The notes beneath the pieces are model-generated. The model was not told the DNA's origin, searched no databases, and saw only the letters and a list, made by a program, of their open reading frames with translations. Below, one piece after another: positions 26,901-38,199 of a DNA stretch of 64,000 nt. Positions within the stretch are counted from its first letter, which is position 1; each line of letters begins with the position of its first letter. A program made the translations under genes and the position numbers. This stretch comes from Colius striatus (lineage: Eukaryota; Chordata; Aves; Coliiformes; Coliidae): assembly GCF_028858725.1 (NCBI RefSeq), contig NC_084766.1, forward strand, positions 23,910,501-23,974,500, read 5' to 3'.

Positions 26901-29900
26901 TTGGGAAAACCTCTTCTAACCCATATTGTTGCCTGGGTTAAACTGCTTAGAGACAACTCCTGGCCAGGCTGGTCCCAGCCTGCCTGGCTTGGGCTGAGCA
27001 TTGGCACTGCAGGAGAGCAGAGGAAGGTAAAGCTGAGGCTGAAAACCTGCTTTCTTGGCTGAAAAGTATCATTGGAGGAAGGAATCCCCTGGAGTGCGCT
27101 GGGATGTCTGGTTTGGTGGGGAGATATTGGCAACAGTCACACTTTAGTGTGATGTTATGTGTCAAAGTCTCCCACCAAAGGGCTGCAAAGTGGCTGTGGG
27201 CAGATGCTGCCTGGCTGGAGCTGGGGTGTGGGCAGCCAGCATTGTGGTGCAGGGGAGGTGGCAGAGGTGGGAAGAGAACTGTTCCTGGGCTGGATGGCAC
27301 AGGGATGAACAGGGCTGACAGCACGGGTCTGTCTCCTGAGGACTCATAGGTGAGGACAGTTCCAAGTATTCTGTGAGGCTACAGCTCATTCTGGGATCAG
27401 TCTTAAAAGCAGTTGAAGCAAAGGCTGTTCCAGCTGATGTGGGAGGCTCCAGCCCTAATCTTCTCTGCCCAGCATGCCTGCAGGTGATAGGAATGCAGTC
27501 CTAGAGAACCCTGCAATCCCCCCTATGGCATGGGGACTAAAATAAAAGCCTCATAACTGGGCACAAAACATCTGTCACAGCTAGGTGGGTGATGGGAGAA
27601 ATGCAACTCCAAGTAGCTTTCTCCTCTATCCCCTGCCCCTTTGGGTGCCCATTAGATTTGACCAATATGTCACTAAGAGCATTGGCAATATATAGTGGGA
27701 GGGAGTAGGGAATTGGGCCAAAATTGTGTCGTGCCTCCATCGGGGACACAGCTCCCTCTGGCGAGGACGCAGCTGTAACAAGCACCAGGCGCTGGACACC
27801 GCGGCCATCACAAATGTCCTTGGGCAAGGACTTGAAGAGGGTGACCGCGATAGCTGGAGGCTGCGGGCTGTGAAAGGGTATCAGGAGGCTTGTGGAGGTC
27901 TCTCAGCATTGGGTGAATTTGGGATGAGGAAGATAATCAGAGCTGAAAACCTGCCGCGTCTTTCACAAAGACATGCCAAATGCCTGTGCTCAGTTAAAAA
28001 ACATTGCTGACTAACAAGGGACCTGCACGGTGGCTAGAGGCTGGGAGGAGATGCTGGCGGCGTCCTCGGCTCCCCCAGCGCAGACAGGGCACGCCTGGGT
28101 GCTTTCCTTTCCTGCATGTACAAGCTGCAGTGATGCTGCCCGCTGCAGCACGGCTTCTGCACCCGCAGAGCTCAGCGTGGGGAGACACCAGCCAGCGCAG
28201 AACCAGCGCAGCCGGCCCAGCGCTCCCGCCGCCGCCCCCAGCGCCGGGGCCGCGTTGCCGGCGGGGGCACGGATGGCCCTGCCCGCCTGCTCCGCAGCCC
28301 TCCGAGCCTCGCCGGGCACTCGGGCACCCGTCCCTGCGGCGGGGACGGACGGCTACCCGCTGCTCTCCGTCCCCGGCTGCTTGTCGATAGATGGCGGTGG
28401 CGTATCTCGCTTGGGGACGCGCCCCGGGAGCTGAGTCCCCGCCGGCAGCCCGGGGAGCCCTGGGGTTTCCAGGCAGCGCCAAGCAGCCGGGACAACCCCC
28501 GGCCCTGGCACCGCCTGCCTTGCAGCAGCCCCGAGCACAGCGAAGGCGAGCCCCCGAGAGAGTGTCAGTGCATTTTATTGCCCGGGGAGGGCAAGGTAGC
28601 ACAGTACAGCCGCCAAGGGCTAAGGCAGGGCCCCTGGAGTGCCTCTGGCCTTCAGCAGCATTCTGCTCTGGAGGGGAGGAAGATGAGGTGCCCTTCTCTG
28701 GAGAGGTCACCTGAATCCCTTGTAGCCACACTGTGTCCGGTCTCACCGGTGCAGGCAGGAGAGAATGAACAGCTAAAACATGTGAGTCCCCTCACCTCAC
28801 TCATTCAGGTGTAGTCATCTTGTGATGCATGGGACAGGCTGGAAATGTGGGAAGGGTCTCTGGCCATCAGCAACTCATCTCGAGAAAGGAGGCAGGTCTC
28901 AGGCCCTAGTCCTGGCAGGCAAGTAGTGGAAGAAACCCTCACTGGAGGCTCCACAACACAAGTTACTGATATTTTAATTTAATTACCAGAACCATGGCTG
29001 GATCAACAGCTCTCTTGACTCTGGAAAATGCTTGTGTGACAGCTCCATATTGCCTCTGCCAGGAGCAGCTTCTAGCATCTCCAAGCACTGACGGCTCTGC
29101 AGAGCCCCAATGTTCAGGCAGCCTGGGCAGCTCCCAGCATGGGGCAGCTGCAGTGGGAAGCACGGCAGAGCAGCGGCAGCTGCGGTTCCAACCCGCATGC
29201 AACAGTCAAGAGTTGGGCAGGAGCCCAGCATGCAGTTGTGCCCTAGGGCTCCTGGCCCTAAGGCAGCTGTGCCCAAGTTGAAGGAGAACTCAGTTAAGTC
29301 CATGTGCAGCCTGGCCAGCCTTGCTGAGAGCAGACGTCTTGCTTCGCACTCAGGTGAGCTCTTTGCTGATGGCAGCAATGAAGAAGTAAAGAGAGGAGGA
29401 TGAAGGGCACAAGCTGGAGGGATGACCACAGCAGGGGGGAGAAAGGAATGGGAAAAAATGTTTGGAAGGAGAGGAAACCAGAGTGCATATGCAATGCTTC
29501 AGAGGGATCAGCACTGCTCCCCTGTGATCCTAAGCATGACAGAGAGGACACAGAAAAACAGCTAGCATAGATTTGGATGGGGCCTCTCTAGGAACTGCCT
29601 TCAGAGGCAAGTTCTGCTCATGGGCTTCTTCCTGGCCAGGAAACCTGAATAGAAAACAAACGGAGCTCACGCAAAGAGCAAGCCTGAGGCCTAGTACTTA
29701 AAGCCCTCTTTAACTCCATGTGTTGGTTTAGAGAATCCCATCCCTGTCTGAAATCAATCAGCACCTTCCCACCTTGACTCCCAAACACCAGTAAATGTCC
29801 CCATCAACCAAGAAGAAACACCACACGCCCTCCGCCCCTTGACCATGGCCCTACCCATCCCTCCCTCCCGACGTTTCTCTGGCCACTCCACCACCACAGC

Positions 29901-32274
29901 AGGACCACGCTGGAGGTATTTCCACCAGCACTCAGCGCCTCTTGCCTCTCCCCCCACCCGCAGCACCCCACTTTGCTTTGCCACGGGGCGCAGGGTACAG
30001 GGTACGTCACGGGCGGGTGCTGCCTCCAGCACGGCCACACAGTGACTTCCCTCCATTGTGTCTCCCCTCCCTGGGCAGCCTGTCCAATCTGCGGTCTCCC
30101 ACCATCTCCCTCCCACTGGCCTCCACTGGCTGTTTCTCCTCTTTGGAGTGCTTCACTTCCGCCGCCCTGCTCCAGCCCCTCCAGCACCGCCAGCAATTTG
30201 TGCCGCTCCGTTCCCCCCATCAGCACGGGGGCTTTGGGCAACAGTCTGCAGAGGGGTCCCTCCCACTAACCCCCTGCCCTCCCCTCAGCCCGAGCTGGTG
30301 GGACAGCTGGGATCTGTCCCAAGAAGGGGGCTTGCTATGGTGGACATCTAGAAACTTCCACCGCCATGCCACGTCAGCCTGGCTGGGCGCTGCTCCAGCT
30401 CCACGCAGGGACAGCAGGGCTGGGGAGTGAGTGCACACGGGTGTCACCGGGCGCAGATGGGCTGAGCATGACACTGATCCCACACTACAGCAATGCTGAC
30501 TGCTGTTGGTGCTGGGTCCCCATGTGCCCGGTTTTACTTAACTGTCTGTGTTCCAGAGACTGTGGCCATGGACATGGGCAGTGTGTCCCTCACCAGGGCC
30601 CTGTTCTCATTGGCAGCCTCCGAGTGCTACTGGGGGTGCAACGGATTTCTAACCAGCTGCCATGTACTTGGAGAGAATGTGCTAAGCTGCGAGTTTCTCT
30701 TACACTCCTTGATTTCAGAGGAGCTTGTGTGGTAGTTTAAACTCTTCTGGCTTGCACACCAAGGCCTTAACTCACACAGGTTACCTATTTTTGCAAGACA
30801 ACAGTCTGGCAGAACATGGAGGAAAATGCAATGCTTTCCTATGGCAGAGACAAATCTCTGCAGCCTGACTGCTGCTGTGAAGACAGCGTTACCTATCTTT
30901 GTTCTTGGCTATCCTGTTTCTACCCACGAGACCACAGGGCCTTAAGCACTCATCTCCGAAAGCCAAGAGCAGGGCCTGGGCTTCCTCTCCCGCGACACCT
31001 TGCTGCCATCCAGCAAACAATCGGCTGGGTGTGCCGCATCCTCTCCCAGCGCCGGCCCCACACAGCCAGCCCGCCTCGGGGTGGCTTGCGGGACAGCAGG
31101 GTGCCGTGCTGAGCCAGGGCTGGGAGCTGGGGCCTGCTACTTGCCTCCTCTGCTCCTGAGGCAGAACTGGGAAAGAATGTCTCCGGTTCCCCTCAAATGG
31201 CAAACCCCAAGAGCGCACGGTAAAAGTGTGCAGCGTAAAACCGGGTTCAGCAGCGGGAATCGTCATTGCCTGCTGCTTCTGTAACAGCAGGCTACAAAAC
31301 CTGCTCCTCTGCCCATAGCAGAGGGCTCATCACAAGAAAGGCATGGGAAGGGCAGGGGGAGGACATGGTGGGCATCGCTGGGTGGGGGGGAGGCATACCG
31401 AGCCCCTGGGCTACGTCCGTCCCGGCGGCTGAGAGAAGAGGCTGCGCTGGAAACATCCTCAGGACCTGCAGAGTCGCGGCCGCGACAGATGCGTGGGACG
31501 ATGCGGGAGAGCTCCCGGCGCCTCTGGTCTCCGCCGCTGCCCGGAGCGAGACGGACGGAGCTCCGCGGGTGTCCGGCCCTCCCCGTGCGCGTCGGCGCTC
31601 AGAGGGACCCGCACGGCAGAGCCACTGCCGCGGTGGCGGGGTCGGGATCGGGACCGCCCCGCGAGCTCCGCGGCAGGAGCGGCGGGACGGGGCAACCCAG
31701 GACGAGGCTGGGAGGGTGGGGAGCAACCCCGCGGCCGGTCCCGCGGGGCTCGGGGGCCTCGGCCGCCCCCTCCCCCTGCAGCCGAGCGAAATGGCTGAAC
31801 GTGTAGCAATAATGCCCCGGCATTCAGGCTGCTCGGCCCGGCCGGCCCTAATCAGCGGCCCGCGGACCCCCCTCCTCTCCCCCTGCGCTCCCAGAAAGGG
31901 GAACAAAACCCAGCACGTTTCTGCAGCCCCCGCGCATAAAGCGCCGGGCCTGGGCCTCAGTGGGGGGCAAAGCGGCCCGTCAATCTCGGCGCCGGGGCCC
32001 CTTTGTCCCTCGCTTCCCTGCCACACCTTTTGTTCCCGAATCCAATAAGCGCCTATTCCCGCTACCTTCCTCGGCGGCTCCTTTCAGCGCCGGCCCGGCG
32101 GCCACAATGGGCCCGGCTCTGAGCTGCGCGGCCCCATTCAGCGCCCTTGGCACGCTCACAAGCCGGCCGAGCCGCCCTGCCCCGCGGGCAAGCCGCCGCG
32201 ACCGCCCCGTGTCGGGCACTGGCCTCGGTCCCGCCGCCGGGCACCGGCCGCTGGGCGAAGGAGGAGCGGGCGGC
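23956..32274. other. Intergenic region SLC25A28 to NKX2-3, no recognised gene
   Basis: About 8.3 kb with no coding exon I recognise; human also has no protein gene here. A small CpG-rich patch lies at about 28040-28520, next to a minus-strand AATAAA at 28574-28579, so an unannotated transcript is conceivable but unsupported. From about 31400 the sequence becomes CpG-dense and merges with the NKX2-3 domain. It has clean single-copy character with no LINE tails, and short motifs such as GAATCCAATAAGCG at about 32038 may be part of conserved regulatory DNA. Confidence 0.5.
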
Positions 32275-32289
32275 GGATATTGCACCTGG

Positions 32290-32295
32290 TTTATT
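32290..32295 (-). terminator. NKX2-3 polyadenylation signal (AATAAA)
   Basis: TTTATT on the plus strand is AATAAA on the minus strand, 404 bp past the NKX2-3 stop, followed on the minus strand by CCAGGTGCAATATCC. It defines a 3' UTR of about 400 bp. Confidence 0.65.
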
Positions 32296-32698
32296 GACTG
32301 ACTCGGCGAGCTGGCGCTGGCAGTAACCAATACAGAGTAGATAGAGGGGCCGGCACCCCCGGGCCCCGCCATCGGCTTTTTACAAGCAAAGCTGCTCCAC
32401 TGGCGCGGCGCGATCGGCTCCGGCCGCCCGGCCGTCGCGGCGGCTCCGCGGGGCGACGGCGCTTGGCCGCGGGACCTGGCGGCCCCGTCCTGCCGTTCCG
32501 CTCCGCCCGCCGCCGGCCCCGCACCGTGGCCCGCGGGAGCGCCGGGGTCCCGCCGCGCCGTCCCGCCGTCGCCGCCGCAACTCCAGTCCAGGGCGCGCGT
32601 TTCGCGGAGTGCAGCCAGGCTGCGGTGCGGATGGTAACAGGGCCCCGGAGCCGCCGGGCCATCCTGCCGGTCCGCTCCCGGCCCTCAGTGCGTGCGGG

Positions 32699-34371
32699 CT
32701 ACCAGGCCCGGATGCCCTGCAGTGCGCCCTGGCTGCAGGAGGGCCCCGCCGCCGCCTGGTGCAGTGGCTGGCCGCTGCCGGCGAAGCCCCCCAGGCCGCC
32801 CACGTTCACGAAGGGGCCGGCGGCGGCTGCCGGGCTGCAGGCGGCTTGCATGGAGGCGCCACCGGTACCCGCCGGGTAGGTGCAGCCGTAGCCAGGGTTG
32901 TAGGAGGCAGCGTTGCCGTAGCCGTAGGCGGGAAAACCGTTGTAGGAGTAGGGCCCGTTGTATGCCGAGCTGTAGCCCTGCGATCCACCGAGGCACGGCT
33001 TTCCATCGCGGACCAGGACGGGCACGGCCACTCTACGCGGCGGCGGCGGGGCCGCGGGGCCGCCCAGCTCCAGCGACTTGTCCTGCCGCTGCCGCTTGCA
33101 CTTGTAGCGCCGGTTCTGGAACCAGATCTTAACTTGCGTGGAAGTGAGCTTGAGGCTGCTGGCCAGGTGCTCCCGCTCGGGCGCCGACAGGTAACGCTGC
33201 TGCTTGAACCGTCGCTCCAGCTCGAAGACCTGCGCCTGGGAGAAGAGGACGCGCGGCTTCCTCCGGCTCCGCTGCTTCGGCCTCTCTGCCTCCTCCGCTT
33301 TCTCCGCCACATCCAGCGGCTTCTTCAGGACGCAGCTTTCTGCACGGGGAGGGGGACGGGACAGGTCATGGCTGTACCTCACCGGCGCCCCGCTCGCTTG
33401 CTGATCCCGACGGGCCCCACCTGCGGGCAGGAGCCCCGCGCCGTGCCCCGACTGCCCCGCGGCACTATGCGCCCGTCGGGGAACCGCGGTGCGGGCGGGG
33501 AAGCAGCGCCGGGACCGGTCGCCTCCACCACCACTCGTATTTGCCAGGGGCTGGTTTCAGGCGGCGGGGCCGGGCGCGTTCCCGCGCCTCTGTGCCGGAT
33601 GCGGTGTTACTGCTGCGGCACCGAAGGGTCCAGCCCCTGGCCGTGCCGCGCACGGCGCCGGGCACCTGCTCCGCGGCCTCACTCCAGGAGGGCTCTGCCG
33701 CAGCAGGTTGGATCTAACTCGCCCCGTTCCTCCGCTACCGATATTGCAGAGCGTGGGCCGGATCCAGCAACTCTGGATCGGAGCCCCACGGAGGCGCTTG
33801 CCGAGGAGGCGGCGAGCGGGGCGCGGAGGAGGGTAGTGGCAGCCCCACGAGGTGCCAGTCCCGGGTCGACATGCCCGAGGGGCGCGGCGGCGGGGACCAG
33901 GCTGTCGCACTGGGACCGGAGCTTCGCGGGACAGTACTCCGCGGGCTGGGAAAGTACTGCGGGGTGCGAGCGCGGGCCCGTCCTAGCAGGGCGGTGCGGG
34001 ACAGCGCGGCGGGGCCGATACTCACTTGGGTCGCGGGCGGCGGGGTTCAGCTCCTCTCCCGGGCCGGGGGCCTCGCAGGAGCCGCGCAGCACGGCGTGCA
34101 CGTAGCTGTCGGCGGAGATCCGCGCCTCCACCTGGCTGCCGGGCGCTGCCATGGGGCTCAGGTAGGACAGCTTCTCCTCCTCCTCTTCCTCCTCGCCGTC
34201 GGAGAAGCGGGCGCCGTCGGCGGCCGCCAGCAGGCAGGCGGCGGGGTGGAAGTGGTGCTCCAGGTGGTGAGAGAGCTGGGCCCCATAGTGCGGGTCCTGC
34301 TGCTGCTGCTCCAGATTGAGGATGTCTTTGACAGAGAAGGGGGTGGAAGTGACTGGACTCGGTAACATCAT
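32699..34371 (-). CDS. NKX2-3: Homeobox transcription factor NKX2-3, 2 exons
   Basis: NKX2-3 is a nuclear NK2-class homeodomain factor needed for gut mesoderm, spleen and lymphoid endothelium in mammals. Exons 34026-34371 and 32699-33339, split at a phase-1 junction as expected for NKX2 genes, give 328 residues (human 364). The TN repressor motif ([12 protein letters not shown]) is at about residues 10-21. A Gln run and a seven-Glu run follow. The homeodomain at about 141-200 begins [12 protein letters not shown] and has Tyr at position 54 (NRRYKCK), the mark of NK2 proteins. The NK2-specific domain ([14 protein letters not shown]) is at 217-230, and the conserved tail ends QGIRAW. The long alanine and glycine runs of the human C-terminal region are absent, explaining most of the length difference. 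Strand and order match human after inversion. Confidence 0.97.
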
Positions 34372-37040
34372 CGGGGCACCGCAAGCGGCCAGGCAGTGCC
34401 GCGGGCCCGGCGGCGCTCGGGCTGCGGCTCAGCAGGGAGCGCTGCGCCCGGTGCGGGGGGAGCAGGCAGCGCCGAGGGACGAGGGGCCGCGCCTGCTCCT
34501 GTCTAAGTTGCCTCCATTAGCCCGGCACTGGGGGTCTGCGTTTTGTTACAGCTTCTGCAGGGACAGCCAAGGGCTTGGGAGCCTCCTCTGCCCCGGGCCG
34601 GCACGTCACGGCGAGGAGGGGCCGGGGGCGGCCTCGCCATTGGAGGGAGGGGGAGGCAGAGCCGGCCCCCTGCCCGGCTCCGGCCGCCCGGCCAGAAATA
34701 GCAATGTATTAAGGCTGGGCTTGGGGAGGCCGCTTTTCCGCAGAGCGCCCCGCCGGCCCGGCACCCGCGGGCGCGGGGACCGTGTGCTGGGTTTGGGGCT
34801 CCTTCAGAGTGCTAAGCACGTGTAGGTAGGTAGGGATCCCGGCCCCGGCGCGCCCTGCTAGCCCTTGCCCGCACTCGTCTCTGCCCGATCCCGGGAGCGG
34901 CGAACACGTGCGGCCTCGCCGCCTCGCCAGCACGACCGCCGGCCCCGCAATAGCCTTGCGCCGTCCGGGACGCGAAGCGGAGAGGAGGTTCGCCTCCGCC
35001 GCTCCGCACTCCTCCCCGGGGCCGATGGCGAAGCCGCCGTCCCAGGCTGACGGCCCGTAGCCGTACGACATACATGTAGTCGCCTCCCTCTGCATCCCCG
35101 GGTGTCCTCGCAGATCTTCCCGCGACTGGCCAATCTGCCGCCCACCCCGGCTCGCCGGAGCCGCTGCGACATCGCCCGCAAAGGTGTGCGCTCCGCCGCC
35201 GCCACCGGATCGGGACCCGCGGCCAACAGGCCCGGCCAGGCTGGGTCGGGCAGGGTTTGGCGGGCAGCCTGGGGCCGCGGTGTCGCGGGGCTGAGACGGA
35301 GAGCGCTACCTCGTCCCTTCGATGTTTCCCTTCGTTTTCTTTCGTTTTCTTTCGTTTCGTTTCATTTCGTTTCTCCCGCTGGTAACGGGCGGCGACAAGC
35401 TCCACGGAGCTGCCACGCCACCGGTCCTGCGGGTGACGCAGCGATCGAATTTGCCGAGCTCCGTTCGCATATGAGTTCCTTGGCCCCGGAGCTGCGCCGA
35501 GCGCCGTCCGAGCACCCCGGTGCAGCGCGGCCGGGGGTGCGACGGCCCTGCGGTGGCACCCCGCGACTCGGGACGATTCCAAGGGCTGATGACCGCCGCG
35601 ACAAGGGGAGCGGGCATAGCGAAAGCGGGGTGGAGGGTCCCAGGCGAGATATTTCGTTGTGATCAGAATCCTGCCGCCCCGCAGGGCTCGATTCGGCGCC
35701 GAGGCGAGGCCACGGGGAGCCGGGCGCGCACGCCGGGCGGGTGAGTGTCCCGGGTCCGTGACTTCGCGAGGCCTTCCCGGCCGCTTCTCTCGGGTCGTTG
35801 CCATTCGGCAGCTTCGCTGTTTACCGCTTGTCTCGGTATCACCGTCTCTCCAGCTCCCGCCTCCCCGCACAGTGCTGGATCCCGCGCGCCTCCCCGTAGT
35901 TCGGGCGCTCCCGGTTCCGCGGCGGGGGACAGTTCCCGTTCCCCCGGCGCTCCAAATCTTCGCACCGCGCCGCTTCAAACCCCCTCCATAAATCGCATCG
36001 GATAGGTCTCTCCCTCGGCGCTCCTCGCCCGCTCCTTCTGCCGGCCGCCTTCCTCCCATCCTGAGGCCGCCCGGTCCGGACAGTAGACTGGGAAAGGCGC
36101 TCTGGTAACCAGGGCTGTTCCGGGCCCGGCTCTGCTCGGTGCCTCCGGTGCGCGGAGAAGCCCAACCTTGCCTCGCTGCCGCGACCCCGGTAACAACTAA
36201 TAACAATTAACACCTTATCGGTGTTAGACGTTTCCCTCTGGCCTTGGCCGCTCCCGCCCGCCGCCCCGCTCCCGGGGAGGTGCAGGCCCGGAGGCCCGGC
36301 GGCAGCAGGGAGCAGGGCGCTCTGAGAGCACCGCGGTCACCGTTCTCGCAGGGGCGACAATGGGGGCTGCCGGGCCACAACCCGGTGTCCGCCTGCCCGG
36401 CCGTCGGCGGGACCACCGGCCACCGTGCTGAGGGCGCGGCCGCGGGCTCGGCGGCGACCGACTCTCCCGGCGGCACTGCGGCCAGGCGCGGCCCGCGGGC
36501 ACGGGGAGCCTGGGCCAGGCGGACCCGGCCCTTCAGGACGCCTGCCCGGCGGTGGGAGCGGTTCTCCCGCCGGGACCCGCTCAGTCGTGCCGTCGCCGGC
36601 CACAGAGACGGCTCGAGGAACCCACGCCCTGCGAAGGGGGCAAGCCGCAGCCGGGCCCTGACACGCATGGGAGCACCCCTTTGTTTTCCCGGCCTTTCCT
36701 GCGGCCGACTCATCCCCTGCCGGTGCTCCCGACGCAGAGGTAATCTAACCCGCACCGTCCCGTCCTGTCGGTGGCCCCGCTTTGGTGGGGCCGGATCGGG
36801 CCCCTCGTCGGCGGGACACGAGTGGCGATTTTCTAGATGGGGAAAGTGGGGGAGGAAGCAGGGGAGTTGCACAGGCTCGATCGCGCTCCTCGGCTACCGG
36901 GATAGCGGACACCGAGGAGCACGGCCGGTCCGGAGTAAGCAGCGCGGAGGTGCATGAGCCACGGGAGGACACAGTCCCGGTACCTGCCCGCGGGTGTTAG
37001 CCCCGGGATGCGGCTTGGGGCTTTCCCAAGCCGGCTGGGG
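34372..37040. promoter_or_regulatory. NKX2-3 5' flank, CpG-rich domain
   Basis: Continuous GC- and CpG-rich sequence upstream of NKX2-3, much longer than a usual promoter island. It contains no exon I recognise. The NKX2-3 start site should lie in the first few hundred bp, but no clear TATA box identifies it. Long open frames here, such as minus 34812-36206, are what such stop-poor DNA yields by chance. Confidence 0.5.
35331..35384. repeat. (TTTCG)-type simple repeat
   Basis: An imperfect tandem of TTCGTTTTCT and TTTCG units. It is strongly strand-asymmetric (pyrimidine-rich on the plus strand) and stands out from the surrounding CpG-rich sequence. Confidence 0.8.
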
Positions 37041-37044
37041 TCAC

Positions 37045-37735
37045 AGGACTATTAATGGTTATTTTATTTATATCATTAGCGGCGTCCCCTGAGCGCTGTT
37101 TACAGCGGGGCCTTGTTGTCCCAACCGCTCCTGTGTTCTGTTTAGACAGGGGATTATTGTAATGGATGGAGCTCGCCCTGCTGATGCTGCAGCGGAGCCA
37201 AGAGCCCACCCGGACCCGAGAAGGAAAGCAGCCCTGCAGCGGCCCCGCACACCGCAGCTGACGGGCAGCACGCAGCCCGTCCTCCCCCCTCTTCCCCGGG
37301 ACCCCGGGTGCAGGCAGCCCGGTAGCAGACGGCCACGGCCGGGGGCCTCGCTCGGGGCGATGCTATCAGCCTCAGGGCTACTAATTGCTCCATTAGTCTC
37401 ACGGGTGCCGAGTGCTGGAGACGGCCCCGCGCTAATGGTCGTAAACAAACAAACACGTTAATCCGGCCATGTCTCTAGCCCCGATGCTCGGGGAGCCAAC
37501 GTGGGACGGCGGCGCGGCTGCGGGAGGCCCTCGGCCGGCGGTACCCACCTGCCCACCGGCTCGGGGCAGCCCGGAGGCCCGCGGGCCGGGGCCGGTGCGG
37601 ACTCGCGCCGCCGGGAGCTGCCCCCCGCGCCCGGCTCTATTTACACAGAGCCTGCCCTTGTGTAAACGCTGCGCGCCGTGGTTTATCTCAGGGCCCGTCT
37701 GTTTCTCGTTCTCTGTCAGCAGCGCCCGGTGAAGG
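37045..37735. promoter_or_regulatory. Putative distal element with forkhead-site cluster
   Basis: AT-rich blocks inside the CpG domain 2.7-3.4 kb upstream of NKX2-3. Forkhead-type sites are TGTTTACA (37097-37104), overlapping GTAAACAAACAAACAC (37441-37456), TATTTACA (37638-37645) and TGTAAACG (37661-37668). Homeodomain-type TAAT/ATTA cores occur at about 37045-37080, 37150, 37380-37396 and 37433. It looks like a developmental enhancer, but that is inferred from motif clustering only. Confidence 0.4.
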
Positions 37736-38173
37736 ATGGCCCTTTCCCAGGGGCTCGGCCCTGATTTATGTGAGAACGGCAGCGCGCCGGGGACGCCCTC
37801 GCACGGTAGGGCCGACGACGCGCCGCAGAGAGCCGACGGGTACCGGGGCCGCCGACCGGCCGGGGGTTGGGCACGCCCGGCCCGGCCCGCACCGGCCTCG
37901 CACGCCGCGGACACCTGTGGACAGCGAAGCGCGGTCCGATACGGCTCGGTTTGGCACGGCTCGGCTCGGCGTCTGCCTGTTCCCGGGTCGTGCTCTCCAC
38001 ACTCAGTGCTCGGCGCTGGGCACGCTCGGGGGCTTCCAGGGAGAGCGGGCATGGAGCGGCCCCGCCAGCAGCTCCCAGCCCAGGCGCGGTCGCTGGACCG
38101 CTGTGTCTCCCCAGCGCAAAGGACAGCTTTTGTCCTGGCCTCACCCCTGGCCCAGGAATTATTCTCTTTTTTT

Positions 38174-38196
38174 CACTTTGTTTTTGAAACAAAGTG
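38174..38196. other. Perfect inverted repeat with paired SOX/TCF-like cores
   Basis: Two perfect 10 bp arms, CACTTTGTTT and AAACAAAGTG, are separated by 3 bp. Each arm contains CTTTGTT/AACAAAG, a core recognised by HMG-box factors (SOX, TCF/LEF). A GATA-like TTATCT follows at once. It could also be a short hairpin without function. Confidence 0.6.
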
Positions 38197-38199
38197 TTA

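Noticed and set aside
28040-28579. CpG-rich patch with a minus-strand AATAAA, possible non-coding gene
   Set aside because: No splice pattern, no conserved protein and no RNA structure I can recognise; needs transcript data.
32609-34105. 498-codon open frame on the plus strand across NKX2-3
   Set aside because: It is antisense to conserved NKX2-3 exons in very GC-rich DNA where stops are rare, and its product has no recognisable domain.
34812-36206. 464-codon minus-strand open frame upstream of NKX2-3
   Set aside because: Arg/Gly/Pro-rich translation of CpG-island DNA, passing through the TTTCG simple repeat; no family similarity.
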